Notes: generated from the letters alone by a model not told the origin. Shown: positions 29,513 to 42,500, counted from the stretch's first letter. The stretch is DNA of 64,000 nucleotides from Takifugu bimaculatus (GCA_004026145.2 CP034980.1:13517085-13581084), one strand, 5' to 3'. Numbers and translations: made by a program.

Positions 29513-29518
29513 TTTATT
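29513..29518 (-). terminator. sox3: Candidate sox3 poly(A) signal
   Basis: AATAAA on the minus strand (TTTATT on plus), about 675 nt downstream of the sox3 stop codon. The intervening 29519-30192 has no other gene and would be a 3' UTR of ordinary length. Other, closer signals may also be used. Confidence 0.5.
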
Positions 29519-30192
29519 CAGCATTTAAGAATAGAGGATGGTCGTAAAATATGTAGAAACGTCAGTTTAAATAAACCTTTTCGTTCAGGATGAGTAAACA
29601 TGACACTGTCGGAACCATCACAGAAAATAACATTTTACAAAAACAAATTGGAACATTTCTCACGTGACATAAACAAAGGGTTCACGATCTAAAAAAAAAA
29701 AGGGGGGGGGGATTACTATAAATAAAACCTGCGTTTGCGACCCGCACAGTCTTAACATTTCATTTCAACCTAAATCGTGAAGGGAGGGAAGAGACTACAA
29801 AATTTGGACACAATAGAGACAGCTGACATTCTACAAATTAAGTGTAAACATTAATGAATCAACTTTCCATCCAGCTTTTCTGAAATACAACAGCCTCTCT
29901 TAATGAGGCCACACGCCTTTTTTCATAGAGAGAAAATATGGCATTAAAATATAGAAGTCCAATTCTTCTACGTAGGTTTGATTGCTTTACTTGTGATAAA
30001 AAAAAGCCTCTTTGTAGGTTACACTGACGGGCTCGACGTTCATTTCTGGTCCATTTAAAACTCGTTAAAGCGGACAACTGGGAGAGAGGGTGATAAAACT
30101 GAACGCTGTTTAAGCAACCAAAGAGTTCAAGTATCCGAAGTACTTTTTAAAAAACAAAAAAAACAAAAGAAAACTTTGAGTCTTTGAGTCTC
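29519..30192 (-). other. sox3: Probable sox3 3' untranslated region
   Basis: AT-rich DNA between the sox3 stop codon and an AATAAA signal at 29513-29518. No competing gene or repeat was seen. The extent is inferred from the signal only. Confidence 0.5.
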
Positions 30193-31092
30193 TCAGATGT
30201 GAGTGAGAGGTAGCGTCCCATTGACGCCAGTCCCTGCGGTCTGATAGTGCGGATGGACGCTGTGTAACCGGCTGCTCTGCAGGGAGGAATGCTCCGCGCT
30301 GTCCCCGCCGGGAGGGAGATACATGCTTATCATATCCCTCAGGTCCCCCAAACAAGCCCGCTGAGAGTGAGACGTGATGGCCGGAGGCGGTGAGCTCGGC
30401 TCGGTCTTGCACACGGAAGCCATGGAGCTCAGGCCCATGGCGCTGGGGGTCTGCTGCGTGTACGCCGGGGACATGCTGTACGTGGACGCCGCGTTCATGT
30501 AGGTCTGAGCCGACGACATCATCGGGTACTGGAGCCCTGCCATCTCGTACCGGTGCATCTGCTGGATCTGGGGGCTGTTCATGTTGTGATGCTGAGGGTA
30601 GGCCAGCTGGTCCTGCATGAGGGAATACGCGCTGTTTGTCCAGCCGTTCATATGCGCGTAACCATCCATGCGCTGACCCACCGACACCGAGTTGTTGACG
30701 GGGTTGGCTCCTGGCGCCAGCAGTCCCCCGGGCAAAGAGTACTTGTCTTTCTTGAGCAAGGTCTTGGTCTTTCTGCGGGGACGGTATTTATAATCCGGAT
30801 GTTCCTTCATGTGCATAGCGCGGAGACGTTTGGCCTCATCGATGAATGGCCTCTTTTCGGCGTCGGTCAGAAGTTTCCAGTCGGCGCCGAGTCGCTTGCT
30901 GATTTCGGAGTTGTGCATTTTGGGATTTTCTTGTGCCATCTTCCTCCGCTGTCCCCGGGACCAGACCATGAAGGCGTTCATGGGGCGCTTCACCCGATCC
31001 TCGTTGCTGCTGTTGTTCTTCCCGCCCGGCGCCGAGCCCGAATTGGACTGCGGGAGCGGGGTCTTGATCTCGGTTTCCATCATGTTATACAT
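30193..31092 (-). CDS. sox3: Transcription factor Sox3 (SoxB1 group)
   Basis: An intronless 299-residue SoxB1 transcription factor. It binds ACAAT-type sites in the nucleus and maintains neural and pluripotent progenitors. The MYNMMETEIKTPLPQ start is typical of vertebrate Sox3 and fixes the ATG at 31092. The HMG box spans roughly residues 33-111, beginning DRVKRPMNAFMVWSRGQRR and ending in the basic YRPRRK nuclear-localisation segment. The following LLKKDKYSLPGGLL is the group B homology region. Further on are MNGWTNSAYSLMQDQL, a KTEP motif that could be a sumoylation site, and the conserved tail ending PLTHI. Mammalian SOX3 is longer because of poly-alanine tracts, which are absent here; about 300 residues is normal for fish. 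No frameshift or stop is seen. The neighbouring DNA is rich in candidate regulatory blocks. Sox1/Sox2 are excluded by the N-terminus and the C-terminal half. Confidence 0.96.
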   Translation of the reverse strand: MYNMMETEIKTPLPQSNSGSAPGGKNNSSNEDRVKRPMNAFMVWSRGQRRKMAQENPKMHNSEISKRLGADWKLLTDAEKRPFIDEAKRLRAMHMKEHPDYKYRPRRKTKTLLKKDKYSLPGGLLAPGANPVNNSVSVGQRMDGYAHMNGWTNSAYSLMQDQLAYPQHHNMNSPQIQQMHRYEMAGLQYPMMSSAQTYMNAASTYSMSPAYTQQTPSAMGLSSMASVCKTEPSSPPPAITSHSQRACLGDLRDMISMYLPPGGDSAEHSSLQSSRLHSVHPHYQTAGTGVNGTLPLTHI

Positions 31093-31390
31093 TCGGGCGA
31101 CTTTTAGTGTTCACTCACAGGCACATAAAAAAAAAAGTTCACAAAACGGCACCAAAAGTCAGAGAGCTAAAGATACTGACCGGTCTCATAAGAAGACAGA
31201 AAAAAGTTTTGCCCCAACAGGCGAGTAATTGGCCGCAGGTGCTTCTGGTTTCTCTCCGCTCAAAGCTGATCTGTCCCCTACAGTTCTGAAACAGAAGTCT
31301 GTAAACTTGCTTGCCAAGCTCATCTGTTAATAGGCCTAGTGGCCGGACCATGTGATGTGGATTGACAGCCTGACAATGAAGAGCAGGCGA

Positions 31391-31395
31391 CCAAT
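31391..31395 (-). promoter_or_regulatory. sox3: CCAAT (NF-Y) box upstream of sox3
   Basis: ACCAATCAGG reads on the plus strand, i.e. CTGATTGGT on the gene's strand, about 300 bp upstream of the sox3 ATG. This is a strong NF-Y consensus. The human SOX3 promoter is known to use NF-Y/CCAAT control, which supports a core-promoter role. The exact transcription start cannot be read from the sequence. Confidence 0.6.
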
Positions 31396-33962
31396 CAGGA
31401 CGCGGCTTCCACAGGCGCCGTAGAACCAACCGGAGCTCCACAAAGCTGTTTTGGTCAGAGGAGGAGGGAGAGCTAAAGTTTTAAAACAGCAGCCCGAGCA
31501 CTACATTTTGTACAAATTAAACCAATTTAAAGTTCATCATAACGACGGCAGTGTAAAATATACACACTGTTGCTTCCGTGTGCGTGTTCCCTGAACGCAT
31601 CACGAACTGTTTACTTTTCTGCGATTTGCTTTATTTTGGTATATTTTGGAACACCTAAAATTTCCACTGGTAAGCACCCATAAATTACATAAATTGCTTC
31701 GTCCGTATAGGCACACAAGTCATTTAAAGTTCAAAATAACGAAGGGAAATAATTTGTGAGGGATGAGCGAGTTTTTGGGTAAATTCAAAAGTGAATCCTC
31801 GAAATTAAATGTTGCGAATGTGAAGAAATACTTAGGCTAGCTCTTAAATATACCCACGGTCCAGTTTTGGACAGAATTCCCCTCTAATTCAATATTAAAA
31901 AATATTTCATTTGTTCTTTCGCCAGTGTCAAATTTATCAGATCCTTTTTTCTTGCCTTAATTGTCCAACCTTGATTGAATGATTATATTTTCTAGACCAA
32001 CTACTGAGAGGATTATTTGTGAGTAATTTCCTTCGGCTTCGTCCAGATTGTGAATAAATTAGATGAATAAACACACCTAGCATGTGTGGCTTTTATTCTG
32101 ATTCCATTTTTTTTTTAAAATCTTAGTATTGCAGATTTAATTCAGCGTCATTGAGTGACGAGGTTTACAAATGCAGCTAAACACGCAAACCATTACAAGA
32201 GGATCCAGGTTGACTGGAATATTACCGGAATATCAAATCGAATTATTTGCTAATAAGAACATGTTTTCGTGTGGGGTTGCTCAGTGATAAGTGGCTGTAT
32301 TCTGTGGACTTTCCCGCAGGGTGAAAGTCCCCAGAAAGAAAACTTTAATACGTGAACGACCTCTTGTGGAGGCTGCGGGCTCGCTCATGTGCCTGACGGC
32401 TGCTTTCAGGAACAACTCTGTTTTGAGGCTTGTTTTCTCTCTCGGCGTTAACGGTTATTAAAACGACCGCCGCGACATTTGCATGTGTCGCCTTACAAAC
32501 GAGCCGAAACGAGGCGGCTGAAACCCATCACTCAACGGGGCAAAGCTCACACCTGCTCACGAGAATCGCCCATCGAAATGGCCATTAACGCCTCACCTAT
32601 TGAGAGGAGCTCCGCGGGGGGTGGGGTGGGGTGGGGGGTCATTTTGCTATGTGCATTTTACAGCGTTTCACCTCCTGCTGATTTCAAACCAGCGCATCCA
32701 TCGGAGACGCGGGGCTGCACACCTGGATACAGGCTCTGATGTAAACCAGAGCCAGTGGATTTGGACTTTTAATTTTATTTCAAAAATGCACCCACATCCT
32801 TTAAAACACAATAAAGTTGTATAAGGGAGCTCGCAACCAAAAATGTGACATCGTAAATGAAACGCGCGGGGAAACACCGGGCTGATTACATTGAAACTTG
32901 TTAAACATTGGCCAAATTAGAATTTTCCTGCTCAACGAGGCGTTAGAGCGGAGCAGGAGCATATAAACTAACGCCCAATTAGCAGCCGTGTATTACCATG
33001 GAGCAGTTATTTGTTTATCTGCGCAGATCTAAATACTGATCCGCTTGTAATCTTCTTATGGAAATTAACCGGTAGCACTCGGGGGGAGAGAGAGAGGGAG
33101 AGAGAGGGAGAGAGAGGGAGAGAGAGGGAGGGCGAGAGAAAGGAGGTAAGAACACACCGGGAGGAACTGGGAGTTTTGGTAATGAGCGCCTCTGTGCAGC
33201 TAATTTCCTAATTAAGGAACGGTGGACCACCAGCACTGCCTGTCCCGATTCAATAAGCCTGACAGCTTTAAAGAGGCTCTCAGGACGCACCGCTGCACCG
33301 CCTCACTGCCGAAATGTGGAAAACAGTGTCTGAATGTCCTAAATTGGGACGTGCATGCAGTCAGCTGTGCGTAGAGGGTTTTTTTGTTGTTTTTTTTAAA
33401 AACGCGAATTCGCGTAAAGACGCACCTCTCGCCCCCGAAATAAACTTTATTTCTTGCAGCCATTTTCTAAAATCCCAAACTTCGATCGCTGTCGGTCTTG
33501 TCACAGCAGTAAGTTCCATATTTCCAGATCAAAACTGGCCCCTGGCAGCCTCGGTTGCTGGCACAAAACGACACTAATGCCACCTTGCGCAGAGCGCGTC
33601 TGCATCCTTTTCTCGGCTGTCAGCAGAGCTTTAAGGGTCAAACATGTCCAATTCATGACGGACAAAATGCACTTAATGTCAATATTTCACGACGGCGCAC
33701 AGACCGCGTGCTCGCCATTCAGCTGCAAATAAGAAACTGATAATAGCGTGTAATTTATTGTCCTTTTATGGCCTTTTTTTAATGCTTTTATTTTTGTTCC
33801 CAAAGACAAGCACGCGCGCACAGATAAACATTCATTTGACGTGTCCGTTTTTGGACCCGCCGACCTCCAGAACCACTAACTTTTTTTTGTTTCAGTTTAG
33901 TGACTGTGGAAAAGGCCTTTGAGAAAGCGTAATTAACAAAGAATGGGTTTTCAATTACACTC
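31396..33962. other. sox3 upstream flank, non-coding
   Basis: No gene recognised. Includes the probable sox3 promoter side, a purine tandem repeat, and AT-rich unique DNA with scattered TAAT cores. Confidence 0.6.
33091..33130. repeat. Purine 10-mer tandem repeat (AGAGAGGGAG)n
   Basis: Four near-identical 10-bp purine units in a row with similar sequence on both sides; a polypurine/polypyrimidine tract. Confidence 0.9.
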
Positions 33963-34058
33963 ACAATAGCGACCGTCTCATTAAGATTTGCATGATTTTT
34001 TTTGGACGAGGGATGCAAATGAAGATGCAATTTACGCACGGTCTGCTGTTCCTATTGT
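33963..34058. promoter_or_regulatory. Candidate POU/Sox enhancer: inverted octamer pair
   Basis: Within 96 bp there are an ACAATAG (33963-33969), a perfect octamer ATTTGCAT (33986-33993), the same octamer in opposite orientation ATGCAAAT (34013-34020), and CTATTGT (34052-34058). The two octamers are POU (Oct/Brn) sites and the outer motifs are Sox HMG-box sites, arranged nearly symmetrically. The block lies about 2.9 kb upstream of the sox3 ATG. SoxB1 genes are commonly regulated by POU-Sox pairs, so autoregulation is a reasonable inference. Function is not proven. Confidence 0.45.
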
Positions 34059-35349
34059 GTCGGCGTGAATGGTTGCGTCCTCCCAGTTCAACACAGGTAA
34101 AATAATATTCACGGGTCATTTAAAGGCACAAAAGTGCTGCCATTATCACCTCTTTATTTCACAAGGCCAGGCTGAAATTCCTGGTGATAATTTGACTTAT
34201 TGGACCAGTGCCGGGTGTCAGTGTCGAAGAAAAATACTTAATTTTAAAAAGCGTAACGTGTTTGACCTGGATGATTTTTATCCTCACTGGTCTTTATTTT
34301 TCAACAGGTTCGAACCCAGCCTGAGCCAGCCTCCAATTCCTTTTGGTCAGACAATTCTTAATAAATTGACTAAAATACCAGAAAGGAGGAAAGATTAAGT
34401 CCAAGTGGCAACAAGTTCATTAAAAAAAATAACAAATATCAGCTAAGAAATAAGAAATAATTAATTAATAATTAATAATGTGAAGCAACACTAAGGCTGA
34501 AATTAAGGGCAAATTGTAGAACCTGTTCATTTTCTCGCTGAGAACAGAGAGGAATAGAAAAAAAAAGCCCTGTTCTTGAAAAGATGGGATGTTCCTAAAG
34601 TGCTGCTGCGTGTCATCACTTTCCTCCAATTGTCCCAGCACAGAGGAGCTGAATGTGAGGCTTCAGTCATCCTGACAGACACCGCGAGACACGTCGCAGG
34701 CGGATGCTTGGACCCAAACCCGCGAAGGCGCCTTATTTTACCGCCTCTGCTACGGTGATAATACGTCTGCCACTCAGAAAGAGCAGAGAGGATGGATGCA
34801 TCTATTTTCTAGAGCTCTTCAGCCTGTTAGGGGGACAAGAAACCCGCATCCTCCTTATTTCCAGTACGACAGGGATTTGTGTTTCCACCCTGAAGACCCA
34901 TTCAGCAGCTCGCTGGAATGTCCCCGTCATACTCATTGACCTCGGCTTGTAAAACAACACGCAGCAATCTGTTTGCCTCCTGTGAAAAATGCTCCAACTT
35001 TAGCCTCCTTCTTTCTCCCCTGCAGGCCAAGCATGTCCTCCTTCATTATGTTCTGGTGAGCAAGGCCAAGGCTGCTGACACAGACCCGGTGTAATCTCTT
35101 TAACCCGCCACTGTCGTGAGCAGACAAGGCGTGACCACCCAGCACTCTGCTCCATCTCACTCAGCCAGGGGGGACTCGGTTTTCGCTTCATCGCCACGGT
35201 GGGCCGCCGACGCTTATCGTTCGGGAGGGTTTGATTTGAAGTAGGCTCGACGCGTAAGGGCGCGGCGAGCTGGCCGCACGCACGCTGAGGATAATCATTC
35301 TTACAAGGCCACTCAATGTAATCAAAAACCATGTAGTCAGTGACCCTTG

Positions 35350-35560
35350 GAGTTGCCATAATTGGCTTTTTTTATTTATTTTCTGCTGTGGTTATTGACT
35401 AATGAAGCTAATGAAATGATAGGACGGCGGAGGACATCTGCAGAAGCATTTTATAATGAACACACAATCATTATTAGCTCCACCGAGTCATTTCTCAGGC
35501 AAAGCTTCTTTACATTTACCCAGCAGATTAGGAGAAACGTTTGGTATATGATGCGTTAAA
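35350..35560. promoter_or_regulatory. AT-rich, TAAT-motif-rich block (candidate conserved element)
   Basis: Non-repetitive sequence with several homeodomain-type cores (TAATGA, ATTATT, CATTATTAG) and little low complexity. It resembles the conserved non-coding elements typical around vertebrate developmental regulators. Conservation cannot be judged from one sequence. Confidence 0.25.
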
Positions 35561-36149
35561 TGAAAAATAAAATATTAAATTGCTCTGAATTAAAGGTTCA
35601 TATCCGTTGAAAGCTAATTTGGATTTGGTTTAAATTAGGCAGAAAATTCCAATAAATGTGGTTTTGTTTCTGAGCCACCGGGTAAGGCTGGATCCCCTCT
35701 GCCTGGCCTCAAAAGTTTCTTCAACTTTTCTTTTCTCAACTTTTTTTTTTTTTTAGGAGGCACCAAATTCTGTGTACATGCACGAAAACAAAGCCGTTTC
35801 TGTCCTTTATTTTGACACAACAGTTATTTTGATGGCGCGTCAGATTCCTCCGGTATGATCGTTTTAAATGCTGTTATTGCCTGACTGCTTAATTACTGCA
35901 CTCATTATTTTCCATGTATCTTTTGAATCATTGCCATGTTCTGGGTTTTTTTTTTTCTTCAAAAACAATGGAAACTTTCTCTGTTTTTTTTTTTGTTTGG
36001 AAGAAAGTGCCGAATCGTCACTTCTTGCTTTTTCGCCTTGCCCGAGCAGACAGCCCTCTTTTGTTTTAGCCATAATTGAGATCCCACTAATCTAGCCCCT
36101 TTTAAAAAATGAAACAATCTCTTTGTCAAGGCCTCATTAGTCTGCGATA

Positions 36150-36560
36150 ATATTGTGAGGATGCACAATTAATTTGCAGTCTAACTTTAATTAATTAAAT
36201 AAACCCAATTTTGTAATATGATTAATGCCGCCGAGTTATATTCTTCTAAAAATGAATATGTAGCGGCAATAAAGCGCTCAGCCGTAATTGGTGCTTTTGA
36301 AACTGTGGTTAATTATAGGAGGTAATTTATTAAATTTTAAATAAGAAACAACCACAAATTGATAAATAAATCATGAATACTATTGTGTCTAATTTCACTA
36401 TGATTTGGGAGGAAAATGACAAATCTGTGTTGCGTGCAATGCATCCGATAAAGAAGATAGTGGCCATAAATTTAGTCCCAGTCAAGGTCCCATTAAAAAA
36501 GACATAATTTAATTAAGAGTTAGCAATCGCCCTCTAAATATATTAATTACCTTGAGCATG
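36150..36560. promoter_or_regulatory. Dense TTAATTAA/TAATTA homeodomain-site cluster
   Basis: About 400 bp with many TAATTA, TTAATTAA and ATTA cores, an AATGCATCCGATAAAG segment, and Sox-like ACAAT/ATTGT motifs. The sequence is unique rather than simple repeat, a profile common to conserved developmental enhancers. It lies about 5 kb upstream of sox3. Confidence 0.3.
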
Positions 36561-39016
36561 ACGAGATGAGTGCAGTGATTATTGCGTATTTCATTAGAGC
36601 GAGTCTTCGGGGAGAAGAGCAGATTAAGGTGGGAAGCTGACGGTGTTGACAACATAATGGATGAAGCCGACAGAGATGAATTTGGTCACCTTGCCCTGGG
36701 CTGAGTTCAGAGAGGTGAGCCGGAGGACAGCACGGGTCCCCACGCTGGTGAAACACTCAGGTAAACAGGTTTGGCAAGTCTGGAGATTCTTTTCCACAAT
36801 CAGAATATGACACAAAGAAAATGTGCCCCAAAACTGTTAAAATAAGCTGCAATCTACACAAATATGTTGTGTTTGTGCGTCTTTTCATATATTACAAGGA
36901 CTGATTGTTGTTATAGTTGTGCTGCAAAAGAAAAGACATGATAAAATGGCCAAACGGGCCATAAAAACACAGGTTTCTCTGATCTGAGAGGCTTTTACAG
37001 TTTTTGCTGTCATGCCCAACAGAGAACTGCTGCGCCTATGTGTGCACGCAGGCTAGAGACGTGCACAGAGACTGAGACCGAGGCGTCAGAGGGAGGAACG
37101 TACAACACGTTCGCCGCTGCGCTGGAGTGAGTTCCACGCCGCTCCTCTCCTGTCTGACAGCAGCACAAAGATGCTAAGCGAGCATTATCTGGCAGCGAGC
37201 GCTCACTTCCCTCAGCGACCGACGCCGACGCGCTGGTGCAAACCGCCCGCCGATGCCTCCAGGAGGCCTTTAGGGTCGTGGGGAGGTTCAGGTTAAATGG
37301 GTAGATTTCAAACCCTGACCAACAGACAACAGGTTGTGTGTTCAGACCACTTCCACTGCTGAACGGCTGACAGATGAACAAACATATTCAGCATCAGATA
37401 GAACACACACATCTCCCCGCAGCCTCGTCTGAACGCCCGCCCTCTCTCTCCTCTCCTCACAGCCCTCCTCCCACTCTGGACAGAAGATTGAGGACACTCA
37501 CCGAGCTCTGACTGGTCCTGTTGCTCCTCGATCCCGTCGTCAGTCACACCTTCAACAGCTGGCTGTCAGCAGGCCCCAGGAGCCACACCGGGAGCCCCGA
37601 ACTCGTGCCCGGACTCCTGTGGCAGGCGTTCACGGGGGAGCACCGCCCCGGGCTGTTCCAGGTGCAGCAGGGGAATATAAAGAGTGAGAGACGGCCAGTC
37701 AGCGGTGTGATAGTGCACGCTGCTGCTGAGCTCTCCCTGCTCTGGGACCCATCTCATTCAGCCAAGATTGCTTCATACAAAAGTTGACAATGCACCAGTG
37801 AAAGCCATTGTTGATATTCAACATTTTTTAAATAGCTGTGCAGAATAGACAACATGGCAGGCTGCAAAACTTGGCGAGGGAAACTGACCTGGAGCTTCCC
37901 GTTTGAAAGAGTTGCCACGCTGGGTGAGAGGAGAGAGAAAGAGAGGGGGGGAGCTTGTATGAAAGATCTCAAAAAACAAAAGCACAATGCTCTCTGTGGA
38001 GCAGGAAGAGGACAATCACCTCGCGCGGTCACAAGCGTATACGCGTTACCGGGACAGAGGCGGACAAAGAAATCAGTGCAATCAGATCCGTTTAAAAACA
38101 GGATATTAGATTTCTCCCCTCAGAGCTAAAAAAAAAAAGAGGAGGATTCAGCTCACAGCAAAAAAGTAAATCAGATTTGTGGAGATGCATAAGAGGCAAC
38201 AGTTACACCCTGATCACAGCATCAGAAGAGTACAAGCAGCCATGTTTCATATACGAGCAGATTCCCTCCTGTCCTGTCCTTCCTTCCCTCCCTCCTTCCT
38301 CAGAGCATCTCAGGGCCTTGAAAGCTATCAAAACATCTGATGTCTGTCCGTGGGCATCTGTCAGTGTGTGCCTGGTAAGCCTGAGGCAGATCCCAGGGTT
38401 GTCTTTCCACCATCCTGGTGTGTCCTATATAGTGGGAAGCATGGGAGGGAATGGCTGGGTGATTAATGTGGAGCTAAAAACCCTAAAGGCAACAGCAACC
38501 TGAACACCGACGAGCACGCTTAGGAGGACGGTGGCCACAAAGGCAACAAACCTGGGCCGTTCACAAAAGCTAAAGAATGGATCGTGTTAATTTCAGATTT
38601 TAGGTGTCAAGAATCTGTAAAACTTAAATTAAAACTACAGCAGAATAATCCAGACGGTCTAATCTGATGTAAAGGGTCCACATGTTGGTTTAACCCCATC
38701 TTGATGTGTGTTCATACTCTGAACATCATGATTCAGCACAATCAATCATACTTTTATGCTGTGATTGTTCCTGATGAAGACTGCCCTCAAATACCCCGCT
38801 CACCTGCTGGAAACCTTTAGAAAACACAGACGGGGCAAACAAAAGGCTTTTAAAGCCCAACAGAACGGGAATATGTTATTCCCAAATGAATCTGGGAGAA
38901 GAAAGTTTTGGAGTTGCCCTTTGACCTCAAATACAAAACGATGATGTCATTCAATTATTAACTGATGCTGATAAACTGATGTTTATTCAGTCTGTAAAAG
39001 GCTGCGTGCATGCATG

Positions 39017-39018
<2 letters not shown>

Positions 39019-39079
<61 letters not shown>
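39019..39079. repeat. (TG)n microsatellite
   Basis: About 61 bp of uninterrupted TG, preceded by GCATGCATGCATG, so roughly 75 bp of alternating purine-pyrimidine. Confidence 0.97.
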
Positions 39080-39504
39080 TGGGGGGCTCTGACCCTCAGA
39101 CATAAGCAGCCTCAGAGTTGAAGATGTGCAATTACACTGATCAGACAGAAATTACAGCTGCGAGACTGAAGGTGAGGCCAGAACAAGCTCAGAGGTGCGT
39201 CAGAGTGGGGACGGACATAGACAGAGGGGCAACCTGTGGCGTCTTTACTGGAAATCCACGTCAGAGCGACCCATCACACGCTATTAGCTGCCATCAAAGC
39301 TCTAATTTTACTCTAGTATTACACCCCTTTGCTGTGTCCCCCTCCCTCCCCTGCTGGTCTGGATGGCGCAGCCTGGTGGGAAAACGACATTCAATCCGCT
39401 GTCCACCCCATTCAGGCCAAATTGGCAAATGACAGCTCTCCGCCTCTCAGATTTCGGGGAAGTGAGCGCTACCACCATCCATCTGAGCCCCCGAAGACTA
39501 GCTG

Positions 39505-39545
39505 GTGAAGAGAGAGGGAGGGAGGGAGGGGGGGAGGGAGGGAGG
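39505..39545. repeat. (GGGA)n purine-rich repeat
   Basis: Irregular GGGA tetranucleotide units with a G run. Confidence 0.85.
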
Positions 39546-42500
39546 CACCGGCGAAGGCCCCCCGAGAGTGGACCCAAGGTGGGTTAACAGCCTCCGTTGT
39601 TCAGCGACAGCGCTGGACAGAGAACACAGAGAAAGGAGGGAAGAATACCTACTCAGCAGATCAAAGGAACTTCCCCGAGACCATTGGGGGAAGTTGACCC
39701 CAATTCCCTAATCGCACACTTTACCACCCCGGGGCCGAGCCCCACGGGCAGATGACGGCTGCTGCCGTCGTGAAGGTCAGCGGTACCCAGGAAGTGACAT
39801 CGAACAGAGAGACAAGATTTGCCTTTGATTTGCTTTGATAAAGAGAAAAACAAGAGAAAAATCAAAGCCGACCAGCTAATAAGATGCATCCAAACTGGAT
39901 CCCTAAAAGCTTCCAGTTATTCTTCATCCATTTCATTTATGAACATGCAAAAACCCCCACAAACACACAGTCACAGTCTTTAACAGTGTTTTTTTATTTT
40001 TAAACACAGAACATACAGTGTTAGACCAGAACGAGCCGCCCCACTGAATGGTACTCGTACTGCTAATTAAGTGCTAATGGAAGGTCCCCCTGCAGAGAAT
40101 ACTAATTAATGTTCTATTCTTCTGCGGCCTGAGCGCGTCCTCCACCATGGCCTAATGAGGGAAGGCAGGTACGTCTTCTCCCAGGCTGGGTTAATAAGCA
40201 CAACACAGTGGGGTCTGAGTAAAGAGGGCCATACCAGGGGGCTTGTTTCCTGTCCCCTAATCTCAACAGACCCCCCTCAGAACGCTCACAATGAGCCGCA
40301 GAGGTAATGAAAGGATTTGTCCCATAAACTGGGAGAAATAGGCCGTCTTTATGCGCCTGTGTGGGTAGCACCTCTAAAGTTTTGGCGTCCGCACTAATGA
40401 AGCCAGGAGGAAATTTCGAATTTAAAAGATACATGACGGGAAAACAAGCTCGGCGCCTCCGGGAAGATTTGGTTCTTTCTGGGGTAACGAAAGGTTTGGA
40501 AGGAAAATCTTTCGGTAACTCCGGTGTGTGTCTTTACAAATATATCACATGTGCAGCAATGCAACAGCATATAACTGACACCGAGCACGTGTGGTTTTTT
40601 ATAGGACAACCCCCCCCCCAAGAAACTGCTGATGTCTCCTCGAAACAACTTGAGTTTTATAGAGTTTACAGCTTCTTGACAATGTGCAGGAAAATAAATA
40701 CATTACCTGTTTGGAAGCAGACAGGCTGGGAATCAGATTCAAAGCGGTGAATGGCTGGATGTGCGAGTATGTGGCGGCGTGCGTGAGCGTAAACACAGAT
40801 TGAGGATGGTGTTGGAATTACCTGGGTGAGATAATGGTGGTGCATTAGATTAACTTTCAGGCCTTAAATGCAACACATTTAGGCAATCTTGTTCCCCCCC
40901 AAAAACATGTCAATGTCTGAAAGGCCTCTCTCCCGCTATCAGGAGCCTCCGGTCCCCCACACTGATGCAGCTGGCAAGGCGCTACTGTCGACTGTCAAAA
41001 CGCAGCGCCAGATCTAGTTATAAAATAATTGAATTTTCATATCAGAGGGGACCAGAGTCCCAGCAGACAATAGGAGTGCTGAGTCCTCTCTGATATTGGC
41101 TCAGGCCCTTTGCCATGCGCATGAAATCAGTATGTTAATGTTCCGGGTTCCCTTTTTTTAAGGGCACTTGTGCTCTCGCCGTGTACTCCCGATGAGGTTT
41201 CATAAAAAAAAAATGCAACTATTGATAAGTAGGCAGCCAGCAACCCCCTCGACCCCTCCTCCCACCCAACATGCCCCCCCCCTCCCCACCTCGTAGAGGC
41301 TCTAGACGTTCTCGCACCCCCACCGTCCCCCATTATTAAAATAGTAATTTATTTTTCTAAATCAGAATGACAGCTTGCTTTCTTTTCTCTGCAGCAGGCG
41401 GTGAATCACCCAGCTTTAATTACTTTCGTAACTTCGCTGACCCCGCCAGCGCGCCGCTCTGCCGGGGAAAAATGGGACCTCCAACAAAGGCCCCTCCACA
41501 GCCGCAGCCGCCTTCAGTTCATTCAAAATGCGGAGAAATTATCAAACTGTGGATTTCATGAGATTTTGTTAACATTTCACCTCATATCTTCCTCACGCTC
41601 CCCCGAAAAGACACCCCCGCCCGCAACGGTTCTGCACTCGCGGTTTCTTGCGGATGCAGCGCGGCGGATAACTAAACAACCTTCTCCCAACCCCCCCCCC
41701 CTCCCATTCCCTCTGTGCTCTTGTGTTGACTCAACGAGGCCTCCTGGGGTCAAAACGGCCAGAGGTCGCACCACCATCGCTGCCCCTCCCATATCCAGGC
41801 CGTGGCCCCGGCAGCAGGTAGACACACAGCCCCCGGGGCCAGGCAGCCAACCGCGGCCGCCGCCTCTGAGCGCAGACCTCGGGGTCAGGCTCCGTGAGGT
41901 GGCCACAGGTCATCCTGTCAGAGGCGTCGCAGGAATCACGGCAGTGACGCTGACGCGCGAGGCCGAACAGGAAGGTTTAAGATATCGCCCCCTTTGTTGC
42001 CGCAAAGTTCAGGCATGTTTCTTGTACGCCAAGAGATCCCTATTTGCTTACGCTCCAGCGCCCGATTTATTATAGCGGCTAATATGTTGTAATCCGCGCT
42101 ATCGCTCTCACCTTCTCACTGGCACGACGGTGTTTTGGGCTGCGCCACTGTGTGAACCCAGGGTGCACAGGCACGGTTGGTCTTTTGCTGACTGCCTGAT
42201 AATTGAATGAGCGATTATCCCCCCCATTAATAGACAATGATACAGAAAGCGCTGCCATATGTAGGGAATATTAATGAGTGGCTGCGGCGGCCTAGATAAG
42301 AGGAGCACCAAACAGTCGCTGTAATAGGGGTTAAAACAATTTGCCCCACCACCACCACCTTATTTCTCCTCATATTTCCACTAATCCTCCGCTCTCTTAC
42401 CGAATCGGCAGGCTGCTGCACACCACCCCCACCACGGGCTGGACCTGTGCACGGCGCTGACCCCACCACAGCCGCCGTCAGGCCGCCATTGTGCGTGAGC

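Noticed and set aside
30553..31228. Two plus-strand open frames opposite sox3
   Set aside because: Antisense shadows of the HMG-box coding sequence.
33080..33132. Regular 10-bp repeats considered as a CRISPR-like array
   Set aside because: Simple purine tandem repeat with no spacers; eukaryotic context.
34300..34325. GGTTCGAACCC considered as a tRNA B box
   Set aside because: No A box or cloverleaf arms at tRNA distance upstream.
41401..42075. 224-codon plus-strand open frame in GC-rich DNA
   Set aside because: Pro/Arg-rich composition as expected from GC-rich random sequence; overlapping open frames on the other strand; no family signature.
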